A program made the translations under genes and the position numbers. Below, one piece after another: positions 62,556 through 64,000 of a stretch of DNA of 64,000 nt. The notes beneath the pieces are model-generated. The model had not been told where the DNA came from. It saw only the letters and a program-made list of their open reading frames with translations, and ran no database searches. The stretch is from Enterococcus sp. 5H (lineage in GTDB: Bacteria; Bacillota; Bacilli; Lactobacillales; Enterococcaceae): contig NZ_AMDP01000068.1 in NCBI RefSeq assembly GCF_028128615.1, positions 16,473-80,472 of the forward strand, given 5' to 3'. The number at the start of each line of letters is the position of its first letter. Within the stretch, counting starts at the first letter, position 1.

Positions 62556-64000
62556 TTATTTTCTAACGACTACTGCCCCTTTAGTTAAATTATAGGCTTT
62601 TTCAAAAGTAGAATAATCCACCCAATATTTTCCTTTTGCTGGATCTGAAACTAAATATCTTTTTGCTTGGTCATTATATCCAGCTAATGTCATGATATGC
62701 GCGTTATCTACTCCTCTACCCCAGAAATAGTTACCCCATATTGGAGAAGCAAATTCGTAAGTGACGTATACAACTACTGGATTTCCTTGCTCTAATTCCC
62801 ATCTTAACTCTGCAGGAGAACTACCAGAGATATCTTGAACATTTCCATATCTCTTTCCCCAATCAGCTAGAGGTTTTGCGAAAATCGATTGATACGTACC
62901 GTCTGTCATATACGCGTAAGGCGTACCTGCAAAACCATTATTAGGATTTTTATTCGGCGAAATTGGCATTTCTCTCAGAAATGTTCCTAAATTATAATTT
63001 TTTGCCTTGCCAACTGTATGCAACCCTTGCAATAAGGAAGCCGCTTCACAGCCCATTGGCGCTCCAGATGAATATTGATTAATAAACGGAACATTCAATT
63101 CTTTCTGAGTAACGACCGTTCTTTCTAAATTATAACTAGTTGAGCCTAACCCTGTACTCTTACCATTAATGGTACCATAGATATGGGTTATAAATAGTCC
63201 TCCGTTTTTAAATTGAGCTGAATCCACAATCACTGACCATGAGCCATCTGAATTTTTTGTTCCATTTAACCATTTAATATCATCTTGTCCATTTGTATTA
63301 CTCCATGTTGGAAATTCTACCTTTGACACATTTCCTCTATTTGGATTGAAGATTGTAACTTTCATTTTGTTGTTACCTATTGCTGTTTTTTCTACCACAT
63401 TCATTGGCGGAAATTCTAAATTATAACTTGTTGAACCTATCCCACTACGTGTTCCATTTGTTGTCGCATAAATATGAGTTATGAATTGACCGTCATGTTT
63501 GTACTCATTGGCATCCACAATTACTGAATACGAGCCATCGGAATTCTTTGTGCCATTTAACCATTTAATATCATCTTGACCGTTTGTATTACTCCACGTT
63601 GGAAATTCTACCTTTGACACATTTCCTCTATTTGGATTATAAATTGTTACTTTCATTTTATCTTTACCAATTGCTGTTTTTTCTACTACATTCATTGGCG
63701 GAAATTCTAAATTATAACTTGTTGAACCTATTCCACTACGTGTTCCATTTGTTGTCGCATAAATATGAGTTATGAATTGACCGTCATGTTTGTACTCATT
63801 GGCATCCACAATTACTGAATACGAGCCATCGGAATTCTTTGTGCCATTTAACCATTTAATATCATCTTGACCGTTTGTATTACTCCACGTTGGAAATTCT
63901 ACCTTTGACACATTTCCTCTATTTGGATTATAAATTGTTACTTTCATTTTATCTTTACCAATTGCTGTTTTTTCTACTACATTCATTGGTGGAAATTCTA
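62556..64000 (-). CDS. Secreted C39-like peptidase with GBS Bsp-like repeats (5' part outside window)
   Basis: The last 481 codons or so of a surface/secreted protein. At least three GBS Bsp-like repeats of ~97 residues (MNVVEKTAIGKDKMKVTIYNP ... TSYNLEFPP; two are identical in protein) are followed by a C-terminal papain-like C39_2 peptidase domain. That domain shows the catalytic Cys in MGCEAASLLQG, the His in NAHIMTLAGYN and the Asp in LVSDPAKGKYW. Bsp-like repeats occur in cell-wall enzymes and are thought to bind the wall; the domain likely cleaves peptides at the surface. The frame continues beyond base 64000, so repeat number and signal peptide are unknown. Confidence 0.85.
   Translation of the reverse strand, partial: EFPPMNVVEKTAIGKDKMKVTIYNPNRGNVSKVEFPTWSNTNGQDDIKWLNGTKNSDGSYSVIVDANEYKHDGQFITHIYATTNGTRSGIGSTSYNLEFPPMNVVEKTAIGKDKMKVTIYNPNRGNVSKVEFPTWSNTNGQDDIKWLNGTKNSDGSYSVIVDANEYKHDGQFITHIYATTNGTRSGIGSTSYNLEFPPMNVVEKTAIGNNKMKVTIFNPNRGNVSKVEFPTWSNTNGQDDIKWLNGTKNSDGSWSVIVDSAQFKNGGLFITHIYGTINGKSTGLGSTSYNLERTVVTQKELNVPFINQYSSGAPMGCEAASLLQGLHTVGKAKNYNLGTFLREMPISPNKNPNNGFAGTPYAYMTDGTYQSIFAKPLADWGKRYGNVQDISGSSPAELRWELEQGNPVVVYVTYEFASPIWGNYFWGRGVDNAHIMTLAGYNDQAKRYLVSDPAKGKYWVDYSTFEKAYNLTKGAVVVRK
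63402..64000 (-). repeat. 291-base tandem repeat inside the C39-like gene
   Basis: The same sequence returns with a 291-base period (63411, 63701, 63992), i.e. exactly 97 codons. The two full units give identical protein and differ by very few bases, suggesting recent expansion or homogenisation; the unit nearest the peptidase (63110-63400) is more diverged. Confidence 0.9.

Overview
The window is low-GC Gram-positive DNA, most likely from the chromosome of an Enterococcus. The core genes point there: pcrA, a fruR-fruK-fruA fructose operon, tig, ptsH-ptsI, clpE under a CtsR box, and a DUF1827 gene. Several accessory blocks are inserted between these housekeeping genes. The species cannot be settled by reading alone.

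Layout. 1-3361: the start of pcrA, a copy of a dispersed intergenic repeat, a lipoprotein gene, a DUF1269-like gene and a small CRISPR array with a type I-C-like repeat and no cas genes. 3362-9652: a cytoplasmic alpha-amylase, the fructose operon and a divergent SDR gene preceded by unusual palindromes. 9718-11049: an unrecognised gene. 11225-30204: a purine-ureide cluster that reads as a complete route from allantoin to oxamate and carbamoyl phosphate. It holds an NCS1 allantoin permease, AllB, AllC, AllE, two AllD-like dehydrogenases, a PucG-like transaminase, the three-subunit oxamate carbamoyltransferase AllFGH, carbamate kinase, two related MFS carriers and a PucR-type regulator. ATP is recovered at the kinase step. 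A TTTGTGC motif, CcpA-like cre sites and long intercistronic hairpins recur in the cluster.

30362-36506: an alpha/beta hydrolase, then an aspartate 4-decarboxylase with an APC permease and a divergent Mga-like regulator, probably an aspartate/alanine exchange system. 37111-42230: trigger factor, then yxjG-like, luxS, metQ and mtn behind a methionine T-box, a homocysteine and SAM recycling unit. 42330-47544: a type VII secreted lipase module (TslA-like lipase with two small helical partners) preceded by four tandem immunity lipoproteins of the staphylococcal Lpl/DUF576 type.

47772-50783: a membrane protein with an Asp-box propeller, two copies of a strongly structured, terminator-ended element that looks like a small RNA, and an odd GT-rich small gene. 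50957-54756: four co-directional genes (GIY-YIG plus DUF2075 ATPase, MazG-like pyrophosphohydrolase, membrane coiled-coil protein, unknown 393-residue protein). They form a candidate, apparently undescribed defence-type module. 55284-61934: a DUF1002 protein, ptsI-ptsH, a small conserved-looking gene, clpE and a DUF1827 gene. 61935-64000: a decayed tyrosine recombinase and the 3' part of a secreted C39-like peptidase with near-identical 97-residue Bsp-like repeats.
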